A program made the position numbers and the translations under genes. A model generated the notes under the pieces. That model saw nothing but the letters and a program-made list of their open reading frames with translations. It had not been told where the DNA came from and did not search any database. A stretch of 64,000 nucleotides of DNA. It comes from an uncultured Pelagibacteraceae bacterium. Its GTDB lineage: Bacteria; Pseudomonadota; Alphaproteobacteria; Pelagibacterales; Pelagibacteraceae. The stretch covers positions 62,001-126,000 of the forward strand of contig CACISK010000002.1 of assembly GCA_902589315.1 (NCBI GenBank), given 5' to 3'. Shown here piece by piece: positions 16,885 through 25,549 of this stretch (positions are counted from its first letter, which is position 1; every line of letters starts with the position of its first letter).

Positions 16885-17839
16885 GATTTATTTGATTATA
16901 TGTTCTTTTTATAAAAACATTTATTGATTTTAAATTTTCATCTTGAATTTTTGACATATCTTTAAAATTTTGTTTACTGACATCAAAATTTATCAATTTA
17001 TTTTTGTCTAAAGAAATAAATTTGTTTTTTGTTAATTTTTTAATTTTTCTTACTACCGTTGGTCTTGGTATTCCTGTTATTTCAGAAATAGACATTGCAT
17101 TAATTCCTTTTATTTTTTTATTTATAATTTTATCTCTCCATTTATCTAAATAACTATCAACTCCTTTTAATTGCCTTCCAATTTTTGAATTATTATTCAA
17201 AATTATAGTTGCTAAAATTGTAAATATTTCCATATCACCAAAATAATTTTTCCACCTTAAGCAGTAAGGGAATAAAAATTTATAAAATTGGTACCAGCAA
17301 AATGAGAAATTATGTTTTATTGAGTTGTTAATTTCATTACTGGACATTTCGTTTTTTATAACTTTTTCTTCTTTTAAAATTTGACTAAAAACAGATAAAA
17401 GTGTGCATATATTTTTTAATGTATCATTTGGCTGTGTTGAATTGTAGGCACTTCTATCTATCGTAATCTTCTTGCCCTTTTTTTTAATTATTCCCTTTTT
17501 TTCTAGGGATATAACTTTTCTTCTTACACTTTCTTTTGGTATTTGAAGATCTTTGGATATTCTTATAAGATTAATTTTCTCAATCTCTAATGTTTTATCC
17601 TTATAAAAATTATTGAAAGAAATATTTAAATTATTTCGTCTGTAAAAATCAAACTGCTTACTAATCAAATAAATCAATATTGAGTAAGTATCTATATCTT
17701 TAAACACTTTATAGGCGCCGATTGTCCATTCAGACATAAGTTTTAAAAAAAAAGGACTTAAAATATCAAAATGATTTTTGAAAATTTTATCGATCAGCTC
17801 ATCATCTAGTTCGGAATTTACACTTGGTAGCTGCTTCAT
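16877..17839 (-). CDS. internally duplicated double winged-helix transcriptional regulator
   Basis: 320 residues, not assignable to a named family by eye. Two helix-turn-helix/wing modules are visible: about 88-126 (RISKDLQIPKESVRRKVISL, EKKGIIKKKGKK) and about 248-285 (AMSISEITGIPRPTVVRKIK, KLTKNKFISLDK). Each is preceded, 54-56 residues earlier, by a Trp-containing hydrophobic segment (FFLKLMSEWTIG at about 30-41; FPYCLRWKNYFG at about 190-201) followed by an ILxxxI helix. The protein is therefore a tandem duplication of a unit of about 155 residues. A 14-bp motif occurs twice just upstream of its ATG, pointing to autoregulation. The unusually Lys/Asn-rich composition matches the genome. 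Confidence 0.7.
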   Translation of the reverse strand: MKQLPSVNSELDDELIDKIFKNHFDILSPFFLKLMSEWTIGAYKVFKDIDTYSILIYLISKQFDFYRRNNLNISFNNFYKDKTLEIEKINLIRISKDLQIPKESVRRKVISLEKKGIIKKKGKKITIDRSAYNSTQPNDTLKNICTLLSVFSQILKEEKVIKNEMSSNEINNSIKHNFSFCWYQFYKFLFPYCLRWKNYFGDMEIFTILATIILNNNSKIGRQLKGVDSYLDKWRDKIINKKIKGINAMSISEITGIPRPTVVRKIKKLTKNKFISLDKNKLINFDVSKQNFKDMSKIQDENLKSINVFIKRTYNQINLN

Positions 17840-17850
17840 AATGTATCAAA

Positions 17851-17864
17851 ACCCAATTTGAACA
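17851..17864 (+). promoter_or_regulatory. candidate operator, copy 1 (ACCCAATTTGAACA)
   Basis: One of three near-identical 14-bp copies in the window's intergenic DNA. It starts 12 bases upstream of the regulator ATG at 17839, so binding here would block the regulator's own expression. Copy 2 lies exactly 32 bp away in the same orientation, about three helical turns. Confidence 0.5.
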
Positions 17865-17882
17865 ATTTTTAAACTTGAGTCA

Positions 17883-17896
17883 ACCCATTTTGAACA
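17883..17896 (+). promoter_or_regulatory. candidate operator, copy 2 (ACCCATTTTGAACA)
   Basis: Differs from copy 1 at one position; 32 bp apart and in direct orientation, within the 101-bp region between the regulator and the divergent small-membrane-protein gene at 17941. Confidence 0.5.
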
Positions 17897-17940
17897 GTTA
17901 AATTCTGTAAAATTTTTTTACTATATGATTTAATAATTTA

Positions 17941-18147
17941 ATGAGTACTGAAAGCTTAAATAGAACATCTAATATTGAAATACCCAAAAAAAAATCGAGA
18001 GTAATTCGAATGTCCCCTCGTAAAGTAAATATAGATGTTCTTATAAAACGTGTAATTACAAAAAAGAAAAAAGAGGCTTTTCAGTCTAAAATAATTATAC
18101 TTTCAGTCTGTCTATCAATCGGAATATTAGGTTACTTTGCTGTCTAA
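17941..18147 (+). CDS. small basic protein with C-terminal membrane segment
   Basis: 68 residues. The N-terminal half is strongly basic (KKKSRVIRMSPRKVN, VITKKKKEAFQSK) and the last about 18 residues (IIILSVCLSIGILGYFAV) form a single hydrophobic helix, so it is probably anchored by its C-terminus with the basic part in the cytoplasm. No family recognised. It is divergent from the double-winged-helix regulator and shares its operator region, which suggests co-regulation. It ends one base before the convergent Ldh2-family gene. Confidence 0.6.
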   Translation: MSTESLNRTSNIEIPKKKSRVIRMSPRKVNIDVLIKRVITKKKKEAFQSKIIILSVCLSIGILGYFAV

Positions 18148-19149
18148 CTAAGATAACAAATTATCTAAATCTTTTTTAATAGAACTTGGAATTTTAATAG
18201 TATTTTTTGAATTTAATTTTTTTCTAAAAAATTTTCTTTCTCCTGGGTAATATATTTTTTCTCCTTTTATTTTTGGAATATTTTTAACTCTATTAATATT
18301 GACCTTAATTTGTTGTTTAAAGTTTTTTACAAAGAGATTATTTTTAAATGCTATAAATAGATGGCCAATATTTTGAGGACCTCGAAAATCATCAAAAGGA
18401 TCTTTTACTTTACCGCTATGAGCACTTCCAACAAAAACCCCAGCAAGTATGTCTACCATCCACGCTAATCCTGAGCCTCTAAAACCAGCTATTGGTAATT
18501 GAACTCCAGATAAAGCATCTTTTGCATTTGTCGTTTGTTTTCCAAATTTGTCTAAAGCAACACCTCTTGGAATTGATTTATTTAGTTTTGCTGCAACTCT
18601 TATTTTTCCTCTATTAATCATTGACATTGATGTATCTAATATGAATGGAATGTTAGTGTTGGTTGGAGATCCAAAACAAATTGGATTTGTTCCAAAAATA
18701 GTTTTTTTTCCTCCATGAGGTGCAATTGCAGGTGGTGCATTTGTAAATGCAAAAGCTAATAAGTTTTTTTTTACAGCCTGTTCAATGTAATAACCTGATA
18801 ATCCATAATGCCCGCTATTTTTAATTCCAACAAAAGCTATGCCTGTTTTTTTTGCAATCTTAATTGTTTCTTTTATACCTTTATCTGCTGCAACAAATCC
18901 TATGCTATTATCAGCATCAATAAATGAGACTGAATTTGATACTCTTTTAATTTTAATTTTAGGCTTTGGATTAATTACTTTTTTATCTATCCTTTCACAA
19001 TACATCTTAAGTCTAGACACTCCGTGGGATGGAGCCCCAACTAATTCAGCATTAATTAAAGCTTTCGTACATATTTCAACATCTTTTTTGTTAAGGTTAT
19101 ATTTTAAGAGTATTTTTGAAATTAATTTCTTAAGCTTCTGTATTTGCAT
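18148..19149 (-). CDS. Ldh2-family (malate/L-lactate/sulfolactate) dehydrogenase
   Basis: 333 residues of the type-2 malate/lactate dehydrogenase family, NAD(P)-dependent. Conserved features: LVGAPSHGVSRLKMYCERI (about residues 35-53), NSGHYGLSGYYIEQAV with the catalytic-region His, and FGTNPICFGSPT. The stretch IPRGVALDKFGKQTTNAKDA and FRGSGLAWMVDILAGVF complete the fold. Members oxidise malate, L-lactate, ureidoglycolate or (as ComC/SlcC) sulfolactate; the exact substrate cannot be read here. Because the window encodes SuyAB and an HpsN-like enzyme, a sulfolactate-epimerising role is a reasonable idea. It follows a secreted-protein gene with no gap and probably belongs to the formamidase operon. 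Confidence 0.75.
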   Translation of the reverse strand: MQIQKLKKLISKILLKYNLNKKDVEICTKALINAELVGAPSHGVSRLKMYCERIDKKVINPKPKIKIKRVSNSVSFIDADNSIGFVAADKGIKETIKIAKKTGIAFVGIKNSGHYGLSGYYIEQAVKKNLLAFAFTNAPPAIAPHGGKKTIFGTNPICFGSPTNTNIPFILDTSMSMINRGKIRVAAKLNKSIPRGVALDKFGKQTTNAKDALSGVQLPIAGFRGSGLAWMVDILAGVFVGSAHSGKVKDPFDDFRGPQNIGHLFIAFKNNLFVKNFKQQIKVNINRVKNIPKIKGEKIYYPGERKFFRKKLNSKNTIKIPSSIKKDLDNLLS

Positions 19150-19695
19150 TTAACTGTCTGGCATTTCTTCGCCATTTAAAGCCATTATAGCACCTGGATG
19201 TACCTCGCCAATATCTTTAAGTTTTTCTGGACTGATTCCATCTTTAAATATATTGGTGGATTTCTTTAGTGCATTTAATAAAAGCCAAGCATGTCTATTT
19301 GGTAAGCTTGGTTGAATAAGTAAAATTAAATCACCAAATCCGTAGAGAACATTAGCATCTGTAGAACCAAACTCTTTAAATTCACCTTCTCCATTGATTA
19401 AGTCTTTTGCATTTTGTTTTGACAATAAAACGAGTGGCATTTGATTTGTTGAAAAAAGACTTTGTACTCTCTCAAAATCTTTTGCCCTTGCGGGTTTTGA
19501 TTGAGCTTCAGGAAGCTCCTTATTTATGTATTTTATCAATAATTCTGAAAAAGGATAGGTTGGAGCATCTGTTTTTACACTCATTATTAACAAATGTTTT
19601 GCCCTATAATTTAAATAACTACTCCAAGGAGAATGTGCTGAGCAAAAAATGAATAAAATAAAATAAATAAGTACTTTATTTGTAAACTTTAACAT
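19150..19695 (-). CDS. secreted protein of unknown function
   Basis: 181 residues. An N-terminal hydrophobic stretch (FTNKVLIYFILFIFCSAHS) looks like a signal peptide. The body resembles part of a periplasmic binding protein: HLLIMSVKTDAPTYPFSELL could be a first strand and helix, and DLILLIQPSLPNRHAWLLLN a later strand and helix, but it is only about half the usual length of such proteins. I do not recognise a family. It lies between a secreted formamidase and an Ldh2 dehydrogenase, coupled to the latter without a gap. Confidence 0.6.
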   Translation of the reverse strand: MLKFTNKVLIYFILFIFCSAHSPWSSYLNYRAKHLLIMSVKTDAPTYPFSELLIKYINKELPEAQSKPARAKDFERVQSLFSTNQMPLVLLSKQNAKDLINGEGEFKEFGSTDANVLYGFGDLILLIQPSLPNRHAWLLLNALKKSTNIFKDGISPEKLKDIGEVHPGAIMALNGEEMPDS

Positions 19696-19702
19696 AAGAA
19701 AT

Positions 19703-19726
19703 TAGGGCGCCAATAAAGGCGCCCTA
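19703..19726 (-). terminator. stem-loop after the formamidase gene
   Basis: Perfect 9-bp inverted repeat TAGGGCGCC (19703-19711) and GGCGCCCTA (19718-19726) with a 6-base loop, unusually GC-rich for this genome. It is 12 bases past the formamidase stop on the minus strand and just before the next gene. No long T-run follows, so partial termination is likely. Confidence 0.7.
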
Positions 19727-19738
19727 TATATTTATAGA

Positions 19739-20992
19739 TTAATTTCTGTATTTATCAAATACATCTAATGCCAAAACAGCAGTGACTACGTAGTTTGGTA
19801 TATCTACTACTTGACCTACTCTTAAGTCAGCAGCTACTGAGCATAAAACATATGCTTGTTCTTTAGTTAAACCATGTTCGTTAACTAAATAGTCAATCAT
19901 TTGTATTAGTGCATGTCTTGCTGCAATAACAAGATCCTCCGAAGCATTTTCTAAATCTACAAATTTGCTAGAATCTAGATATGCATGTGAAGGAGGTATT
20001 TCTCCTTTTGCCTTTAAAGGAATACCAATTGTCTGATAATACCTAGTTGGCTCCATATCAATAATTTGATCATTTCCAACCACGTAAGGCATATCCATAT
20101 CTTTTCCTTTACCCGGGAGTATTTTTACTCTGATTTGCATGACGCTTCCCATTTCTATTGCAGTTCCAGACACTTCACCATCACCTTGAGCATAATGAAT
20201 GTCACCTGCAAATATTCCACAACCATCTATGAAACATGGGAAAACCATTTTAGTACCAATTTGCATTTGTTGAACGTCGATATTTCCACCATTTTCTCTT
20301 GGAGGAATTGTTCTTAAACAGTCGTCTTTGTAAGATCCATTTGGTCCACAAATTGCATCTGGTAATGCTCCAGCAGGAGAAGGGCCTAATGCGGCTCCTC
20401 CAGCAGCAGCAAGCTCTGCTTCTCTTGTTTTATATTTATTAACTTCCATTATACCTGGCAATACACCTATTGAACCTGGAAAAGCTTCATAAGGAATTGT
20501 GACTCCTGGAATTTCAGCTGAGACAGCTCCAACTCTAGTCAATTTCCAATTCACAATATAAGGCTCAGTAAAGATATCTCTTAAAAAACCAAATCCTGGT
20601 GCAATTACGGTATAACCGTATTGATCAGGCGCAATATCTAAAAGTTCAATCTCAATTGCATCTCCTCTTTTTGCACCATTGATGTGGACAGGCCCAGTCA
20701 TTGGATGAACTAAACCTAAATCAACAGTTGCTAAGTCAGCTGGAATTGAATCAATTTTAAATTCAGAATCTAAAGCATCTCTAGTGTGTAAGATAATTAT
20801 ATCTCCAGGATTAGCTTTAGCAGCCGGTGGTATATAAGGATGATATCTATTGAAACAGTTCTTATCGTCTACACAATGATCCCCAGTTTTTTTTAATTCA
20901 ACAATATTCATCCAAGTTTGATCTGTGGTATCTGAATATGAAATTGAACTTGAAAAAACTAAAAAGCAAAGTGTTAATATTACTTTTTTCAT
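19739..20992 (-). CDS. acetamidase/formamidase family protein with signal peptide
   Basis: 417 residues of the FmdA_AmdA family. It starts with a clear Sec signal peptide, MKKVILTLCFLVFSSSISYS, so the mature enzyme would be periplasmic; characterised formamidases are cytoplasmic. Family motifs: VHPMTGPVHINGAKRGD, GSIGVLPG, FPCFIDGCGIFAGDIHYAQG and GDGEVSGTAIE, then CSVAADLRVGQVVDIPNYVV near the C-terminus. Several Cys (HCVDDKNC, CGPNGSYKDDC) outside the core suggest disulfides, consistent with export. It hydrolyses small amides to carboxylate and ammonia; the real substrate is open. Ribosome site AGAGGAAA precedes the ATG. A copy of the 14-bp operator lies 86 bp upstream. Confidence 0.82.
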   Translation of the reverse strand: MKKVILTLCFLVFSSSISYSDTTDQTWMNIVELKKTGDHCVDDKNCFNRYHPYIPPAAKANPGDIIILHTRDALDSEFKIDSIPADLATVDLGLVHPMTGPVHINGAKRGDAIEIELLDIAPDQYGYTVIAPGFGFLRDIFTEPYIVNWKLTRVGAVSAEIPGVTIPYEAFPGSIGVLPGIMEVNKYKTREAELAAAGGAALGPSPAGALPDAICGPNGSYKDDCLRTIPPRENGGNIDVQQMQIGTKMVFPCFIDGCGIFAGDIHYAQGDGEVSGTAIEMGSVMQIRVKILPGKGKDMDMPYVVGNDQIIDMEPTRYYQTIGIPLKAKGEIPPSHAYLDSSKFVDLENASEDLVIAARHALIQMIDYLVNEHGLTKEQAYVLCSVAADLRVGQVVDIPNYVVTAVLALDVFDKYRN

Positions 20993-21077
20993 ATGTTTCC
21001 TCTCTTTTTATTAAAATTATGTTACCATTTAAGTTTCCAATTAATATGATAATATTTAGAAGTAAATTTTTACAGTA

Positions 21078-21091
21078 ACCCAATTTGAGCA
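21078..21091 (+). promoter_or_regulatory. candidate operator, copy 3 (ACCCAATTTGAGCA)
   Basis: Differs by one base from copy 1 near the regulator gene. It lies in the 253-bp divergent region between the secreted formamidase (86 bp away) and the Fe3+-type binding protein (start 21246). Its position links the regulator to the formamidase operon, the iron-type transporter, or both. Confidence 0.45.
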
Positions 21092-21245
21092 CAAAAAAAT
21101 TAATTAAAAAGTTTAAATCTCAAACTAAACTCCTAATTGAATATTTCTTCAATTTATTGATATTAATCTTAAATAATAAGTAACAAAAGATTAACATTCA
21201 TGATTTAAATTTATTATCATCAACTAATTAAAAAGTGAGGAATAT

Positions 21246-22283
21246 ATGAAAAATATACTTAAAGTAGCTTCTATGGCTCTAGTTCTTTCATTAACACTTT
21301 TCGGCATTACAAATAAAGCTTCAGCTGCAAAACTAACATTATATTGCAGTGTTGAAATAGACGTTTGTGAAATGCTTGAACAAGCTTATGAAAAAGAAAC
21401 TGGAACAAAAGTTGCTATGACAAGAGCAAGTAGTGGTGAAACTTTTGCAAAAATAAAAGCAGAAGCATCAAATCCAAAAGGAGATGTTTGGTTTGGTGGA
21501 ACAGGTGATCCACATTTAACTGCAGCACAAGAAAATTTAACTGAGAAATATAAATCTGTTCATTTTAATGATTTATTACCTGCAGCTCAGAACCAAGCAA
21601 AAAATGCTGATTTTAAATCAGTAGGAATTTATGTTGGTGCATTAGGTTTTGGATACAACAAAGATCTTTTAGCAAAAAAAGGTCTTCCAGCTCCAAAATC
21701 ATGGATGGATTTAACAAAACCAATATATAAAGGTGAAATACAAGTAGCAAATCCAAACTCATCTGGAACTGCTTACACAACTTTAGCTACTATTCTTCAA
21801 ATATTTGGAGAAGATAAAGGTTGGGATTACATGAAAAAACTTCATGCAAACATAAATACATATACTAAATCTGGTTCTGCACCAATTAAGGCAACTGGTA
21901 GAGGTGAAAACTTAATCGGTATTTGTTTCCAACATGATGGTGTGAAACAAACAAAAAAAGGTTTGCCGGTTGTTACGGTCTCTCCAGCTGAAGGAACTGG
22001 ATATGAAGTCGGATCTATGAGTATTATTGCAGGTGCAAGAAATATGAAGGAAGCTAAAAAGTTTTATGACTGGGCTTTAAGTCCTGCTATTCAAACTATG
22101 GTCTTCACCTCAGGAAAATCTTTGCAAGTGCCATCTAATACCAAAGCAAAAGCTGATCCTGATGCTCCAGACTTATCAACAATAAACTTAATTGATTATA
22201 ATTTTAAAGTTTATGGAGATAAAAGTACTAGAGCGAGTTTGTTATCCAAATGGGATAACGATGTTTCTGTAATTCCTAGATAA
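21246..22283 (+). CDS. ABC transporter substrate-binding protein, Fe3+ (AfuA/FbpA) type
   Basis: 345 residues. The signal peptide ends about residue 28 (LFGITNKASAA). The mature N-terminus KLTLYCSVEIDVCEMLEQAY and the segment NPKGDVWFGGTGDPHLTAAQ are the COG1840 pattern for ferric-iron binding proteins, and the length is typical. Related proteins bind thiamine, phosphonates or polyamines, so iron is the leading but unproved substrate. Two mature-region Cys close together (YCSVEIDVC) are unusual. GAGG ribosome site precedes the ATG. It is followed by its permease after 9 bases and the ATPase, a complete importer. Confidence 0.8.
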   Translation: MKNILKVASMALVLSLTLFGITNKASAAKLTLYCSVEIDVCEMLEQAYEKETGTKVAMTRASSGETFAKIKAEASNPKGDVWFGGTGDPHLTAAQENLTEKYKSVHFNDLLPAAQNQAKNADFKSVGIYVGALGFGYNKDLLAKKGLPAPKSWMDLTKPIYKGEIQVANPNSSGTAYTTLATILQIFGEDKGWDYMKKLHANINTYTKSGSAPIKATGRGENLIGICFQHDGVKQTKKGLPVVTVSPAEGTGYEVGSMSIIAGARNMKEAKKFYDWALSPAIQTMVFTSGKSLQVPSNTKAKADPDAPDLSTINLIDYNFKVYGDKSTRASLLSKWDNDVSVIPR

Positions 22284-22292
22284 GGAATTATA

Positions 22293-24491
22293 ATGAGAGG
22301 GCTCGTTATCTGTTGGATGCTCATCGGAGTATTGGGTTTCCTAATATTTCCATGGTATGTAACAGGTGACGGGTTTTTCTCAATAAACTGGATATTAGAA
22401 TATTCTTTAGAAGATTACGGTTCTGTATTACCACAGGTATTCATAAATAAAAAATATTGGCTCCTTCCTTTAATTGTTCCTTTATTTTTTCCTTTAACAA
22501 CTTTAAAATTAAATCAGAATAATCCCATTTACTCCAAAATTTTCTTGTACTCCGGATTATTTGGTATTTTTTATTTTATTCTTCAAGGGTTTTCAATTGG
22601 TATAAGAGGGTGGAATTTTGAAATCTTTCAATCGATTTTTGGCGATGTAGAAAATCAATTTGGAGTAGGGTCTGGTGCAGTTCTTTTATGCTCTACATTT
22701 ATTTTTTATATTACACACGGGCTATCCTCACGTGGGTGGTTGAATGGAGATAATTTTATTGTGGGAAGCATTGGAAGTATTATTATTTTAGTTTCAACTT
22801 TTGTTTTTTTTCCTATTTTTAGAATGTTTGCTGTTGCCTTTAAAGGTACAGAAGGAGGATATGAAATCAGTAACTTTTCAACCAAAATTTTTAATAAAGG
22901 AATTTGGGGTCTTGATTGTCTATATAGTGACTATGCATGTGGTGTTTTTTGGAACACTGTTACTATGGGAACGCTCACAGCTTTCTCATCAACAGTTTTG
23001 GGTTTAGGTTTTGCTTTATTAATTGCAAGAACAAGCTTTAAATTTAAAAAAACGATTAGAGTCTTATCTGTTTTACCAATAATAACTCCTCCATTTGTAA
23101 TCGGTTTAGCGATAATAATTTTATTTGGTAGAACGGGAGTCGTAAGTTCTTTTTTGGAGTGGGCATTTGAGATTGAGCCCTCAAGATGGATTTACGGTTT
23201 ACCAGGAATATGGTTCGCTCAAACACTTGCATTTACACCAATAGCATTTTTAGTTTTAATAGGAGTTGTTGAAAGTGTAAGTCCCGCAATGGAAGAGGCT
23301 TCACAAACATTGAGAGCTTCAAAATGGCAAGTTTTTAAAACTGTTACATTACCTTTAATGAGACCTGGAATAGCAAATGCGTTTTTACTTGGGTTTATAG
23401 AAAGCTTAGCCGACTTTGGAAATCCATTAGTTTTAGGTGCTGAATATGACGTTTTATCTACTGAAATATTCTTTGCAATTGTGGGTGCACAGTATGATGA
23501 AACTAAAGCCGCAATACTAGCAATGATTTTATTAACTGTTGTTCTAGTAGTGTTTTATCTTCAGAACCAATGGTTGGGGAAAAAATCCTATATTTCAATT
23601 TCTGGGAAAGGTGATAGTGGAGTTCACCCTGAATTACCAAATAAAACTAAATGGATAATTTACTCAACTGTTCTACCTTGGGCGCTCCTTACATTTATAA
23701 TTTATATTATGATTATGTTTGGTGGATTTGTAGAGATGTGGGGTGTCGATCACAGTTTTACGTTAAGACATTATGTTGAAGCATTTAGTGTTGAATGGGT
23801 TAAAGAAAGAGGAATTTTGTGGACTGGTACCGCGTGGAATTCTTTTAACACTACTTTTGCGATAGCATTAATTTCATCATTTCCTACTGCTGCAATAGGT
23901 ATTTTAACAGCTTATCTTCTTACAAGACACAAATTTAAAGGAAAAAATGCTTTCGAATTCGGCACAATGTTAAGTTTTGCAATACCTGGAAGTGTTATTG
24001 GTGTAAGTTACGTTTTTGCGTTTAATGTTCCGCCACTTGAACTTACAGGAACAGGAATTATTTTGGTAATCGCTTTTGTATTTAGAAATATGCCAGTTGG
24101 GGTTAGGGCAGGTATAGCTTCGATGAATCAATTAGATCCTCATTTAGATGAAGCATCATCAACATTAAATGCATCTAGTTCTCAAACATTTAGGAATGTA
24201 ATTCTTCCATTACTTAAACCTGCAATTACCGCTTCTTTAGTTTTTAGTTTTGTTAGAGCAATGACAGCAATTAGTGCTGTTATATTCCTTGTTAGTGCTA
24301 ATTATGATTTAGCTGTCTCATATATATTAGGAAGATTAGAAAACAATGATTATGGTCTAGCAATTGTTTATTCTTCTGCATTAATTGTTGTTATGTTATT
24401 TACAATAACATTAATGCAATTAATAATAGGTAAACGAAAATTAGGAAGAAGAGAAGAAACAGCAGGAATATTACAAGGAAATTTTGGATAA
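22293..24491 (+). CDS. ABC transporter permease, duplicated FbpB/SfuB type
   Basis: 732 residues and about 12 or more helices. Two binding-protein-dependent permease domains lie in one chain, each with an EAA loop: EEASQTLRASKWQVFKTVTL at about 335-354 and DEASSTLNASSSQTFRNVIL at about 620-640. An extra hydrophobic N-terminal region of about 180 residues precedes the first domain, which is longer than standard FbpB (about 500-550). Forms the membrane channel for the binding protein upstream; the stop TAATG couples it to the ATPase. Confidence 0.85.
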   Translation: MRGLVICWMLIGVLGFLIFPWYVTGDGFFSINWILEYSLEDYGSVLPQVFINKKYWLLPLIVPLFFPLTTLKLNQNNPIYSKIFLYSGLFGIFYFILQGFSIGIRGWNFEIFQSIFGDVENQFGVGSGAVLLCSTFIFYITHGLSSRGWLNGDNFIVGSIGSIIILVSTFVFFPIFRMFAVAFKGTEGGYEISNFSTKIFNKGIWGLDCLYSDYACGVFWNTVTMGTLTAFSSTVLGLGFALLIARTSFKFKKTIRVLSVLPIITPPFVIGLAIIILFGRTGVVSSFLEWAFEIEPSRWIYGLPGIWFAQTLAFTPIAFLVLIGVVESVSPAMEEASQTLRASKWQVFKTVTLPLMRPGIANAFLLGFIESLADFGNPLVLGAEYDVLSTEIFFAIVGAQYDETKAAILAMILLTVVLVVFYLQNQWLGKKSYISISGKGDSGVHPELPNKTKWIIYSTVLPWALLTFIIYIMIMFGGFVEMWGVDHSFTLRHYVEAFSVEWVKERGILWTGTAWNSFNTTFAIALISSFPTAAIGILTAYLLTRHKFKGKNAFEFGTMLSFAIPGSVIGVSYVFAFNVPPLELTGTGIILVIAFVFRNMPVGVRAGIASMNQLDPHLDEASSTLNASSSQTFRNVILPLLKPAITASLVFSFVRAMTAISAVIFLVSANYDLAVSYILGRLENNDYGLAIVYSSALIVVMLFTITLMQLIIGKRKLGRREETAGILQGNFG

Positions 24492-25546
24492 TGAAAAAAG
24501 CAGAAGTAAAATTTGAAAATATTACAAAAAAATTTAATGAGACCATTGCTGTCGATAATGTGAGTTGTACTTTTGAAGCAGGAACACTGACTACATTACT
24601 AGGTCCCTCTGGATGCGGAAAAACTACTTCTTTGAGAATTATTGCTGGTCTAGAAAGAGCTACTAGTGGTAAAATTTTAGTAGAAAATGTAGATGTAACA
24701 TTATTACCAGCAACAGATAGAGATGTATCTATGGTATTTCAATCTTATGCTTTGTTTCCACATATGAGTGTACTTGAAAATGTATCGTATGGTTTAAAGA
24801 TGATAAATGTTCCAAAAGAAGAATTTACAGAAAAGTCTTTAGAAACTCTTAAGTTAGTTAATTTAGAAGGTTATGAAAATAGGATGCCCTCAGAGCTATC
24901 CGGAGGTCAGCAACAAAGGGTAGCTGTTGCAAGAGCAATTGTGCTGAAACCAAAGGTTCTACTTTTTGATGAGCCTTTATCTAATTTAGATGCAAAATTA
25001 AGAAGACAAGTAAGAGAGGATATTAGAGAAATTCAACAGAAACTTGGAGTAACAACAATTTATGTAACTCATGATCAAGAGGAAGCATTAGCAATTTCTG
25101 ATAAAGTAATTGTAATGAACAATGCTATTATTGCTCAACAAGGAAGTCCAAAGGAATTGTATAACTCTCCCAAAACAAAATTCGTAGCGAACTTCATTGG
25201 AGACGCAAATGTTGTTAAAGCTGAAATCATTAATCAAAATAATAATATTTATGAGATTCAATTAGCTGAAATGAAAATTAATATAGAAAGTGAGCAAAAA
25301 TTAGAAAGTTCAGTTTCTCTTTCTTTAAGACCAGAAAAAATTACTATTTTAAAAAATTCTGAGGAAAACTCAATACATGCATCTGTTAATAATGCGTCAT
25401 TCGTTGGAAATAGTTATCAATATATAGTCAATTCAAAAGTCGGTAAGATTTATATCGTTTCTAGCGATACAAATGAAATATTTAATGTTGGAGAAAAAGT
25501 TTATTTAAAATTCGACGAAAAAGAATTACGGTTACTTAACGATTAA
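24491..25546 (+). CDS. ABC transporter ATPase, FbpC/PotA type
   Basis: 351 residues. Walker A LLGPSGCGKTTSLR (about 35-48), Q-loop VFQSYALFPHMSV, signature ELSGGQQQRVAVARAI, Walker B VLLFDEPLSNLDAKL and H-loop IYVTHDQEEAL are all intact. A C-terminal TOBE-type regulatory domain follows from about residue 240. It energises the iron-type permease upstream, whose stop overlaps its ATG. The gene ends 3 bases before the convergent tauC. Confidence 0.88.
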   Translation: MKKAEVKFENITKKFNETIAVDNVSCTFEAGTLTTLLGPSGCGKTTSLRIIAGLERATSGKILVENVDVTLLPATDRDVSMVFQSYALFPHMSVLENVSYGLKMINVPKEEFTEKSLETLKLVNLEGYENRMPSELSGGQQQRVAVARAIVLKPKVLLFDEPLSNLDAKLRRQVREDIREIQQKLGVTTIYVTHDQEEALAISDKVIVMNNAIIAQQGSPKELYNSPKTKFVANFIGDANVVKAEIINQNNNIYEIQLAEMKINIESEQKLESSVSLSLRPEKITILKNSEENSIHASVNNASFVGNSYQYIVNSKVGKIYIVSSDTNEIFNVGEKVYLKFDEKELRLLND

Positions 25547-25549
25547 GGA

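Noticed and set aside
21170..21245. Fur-type iron box ahead of the Fe3+-type binding protein
   Set aside because: Only a loose TTATTATCAT match in AT-rich DNA; not enough to call.
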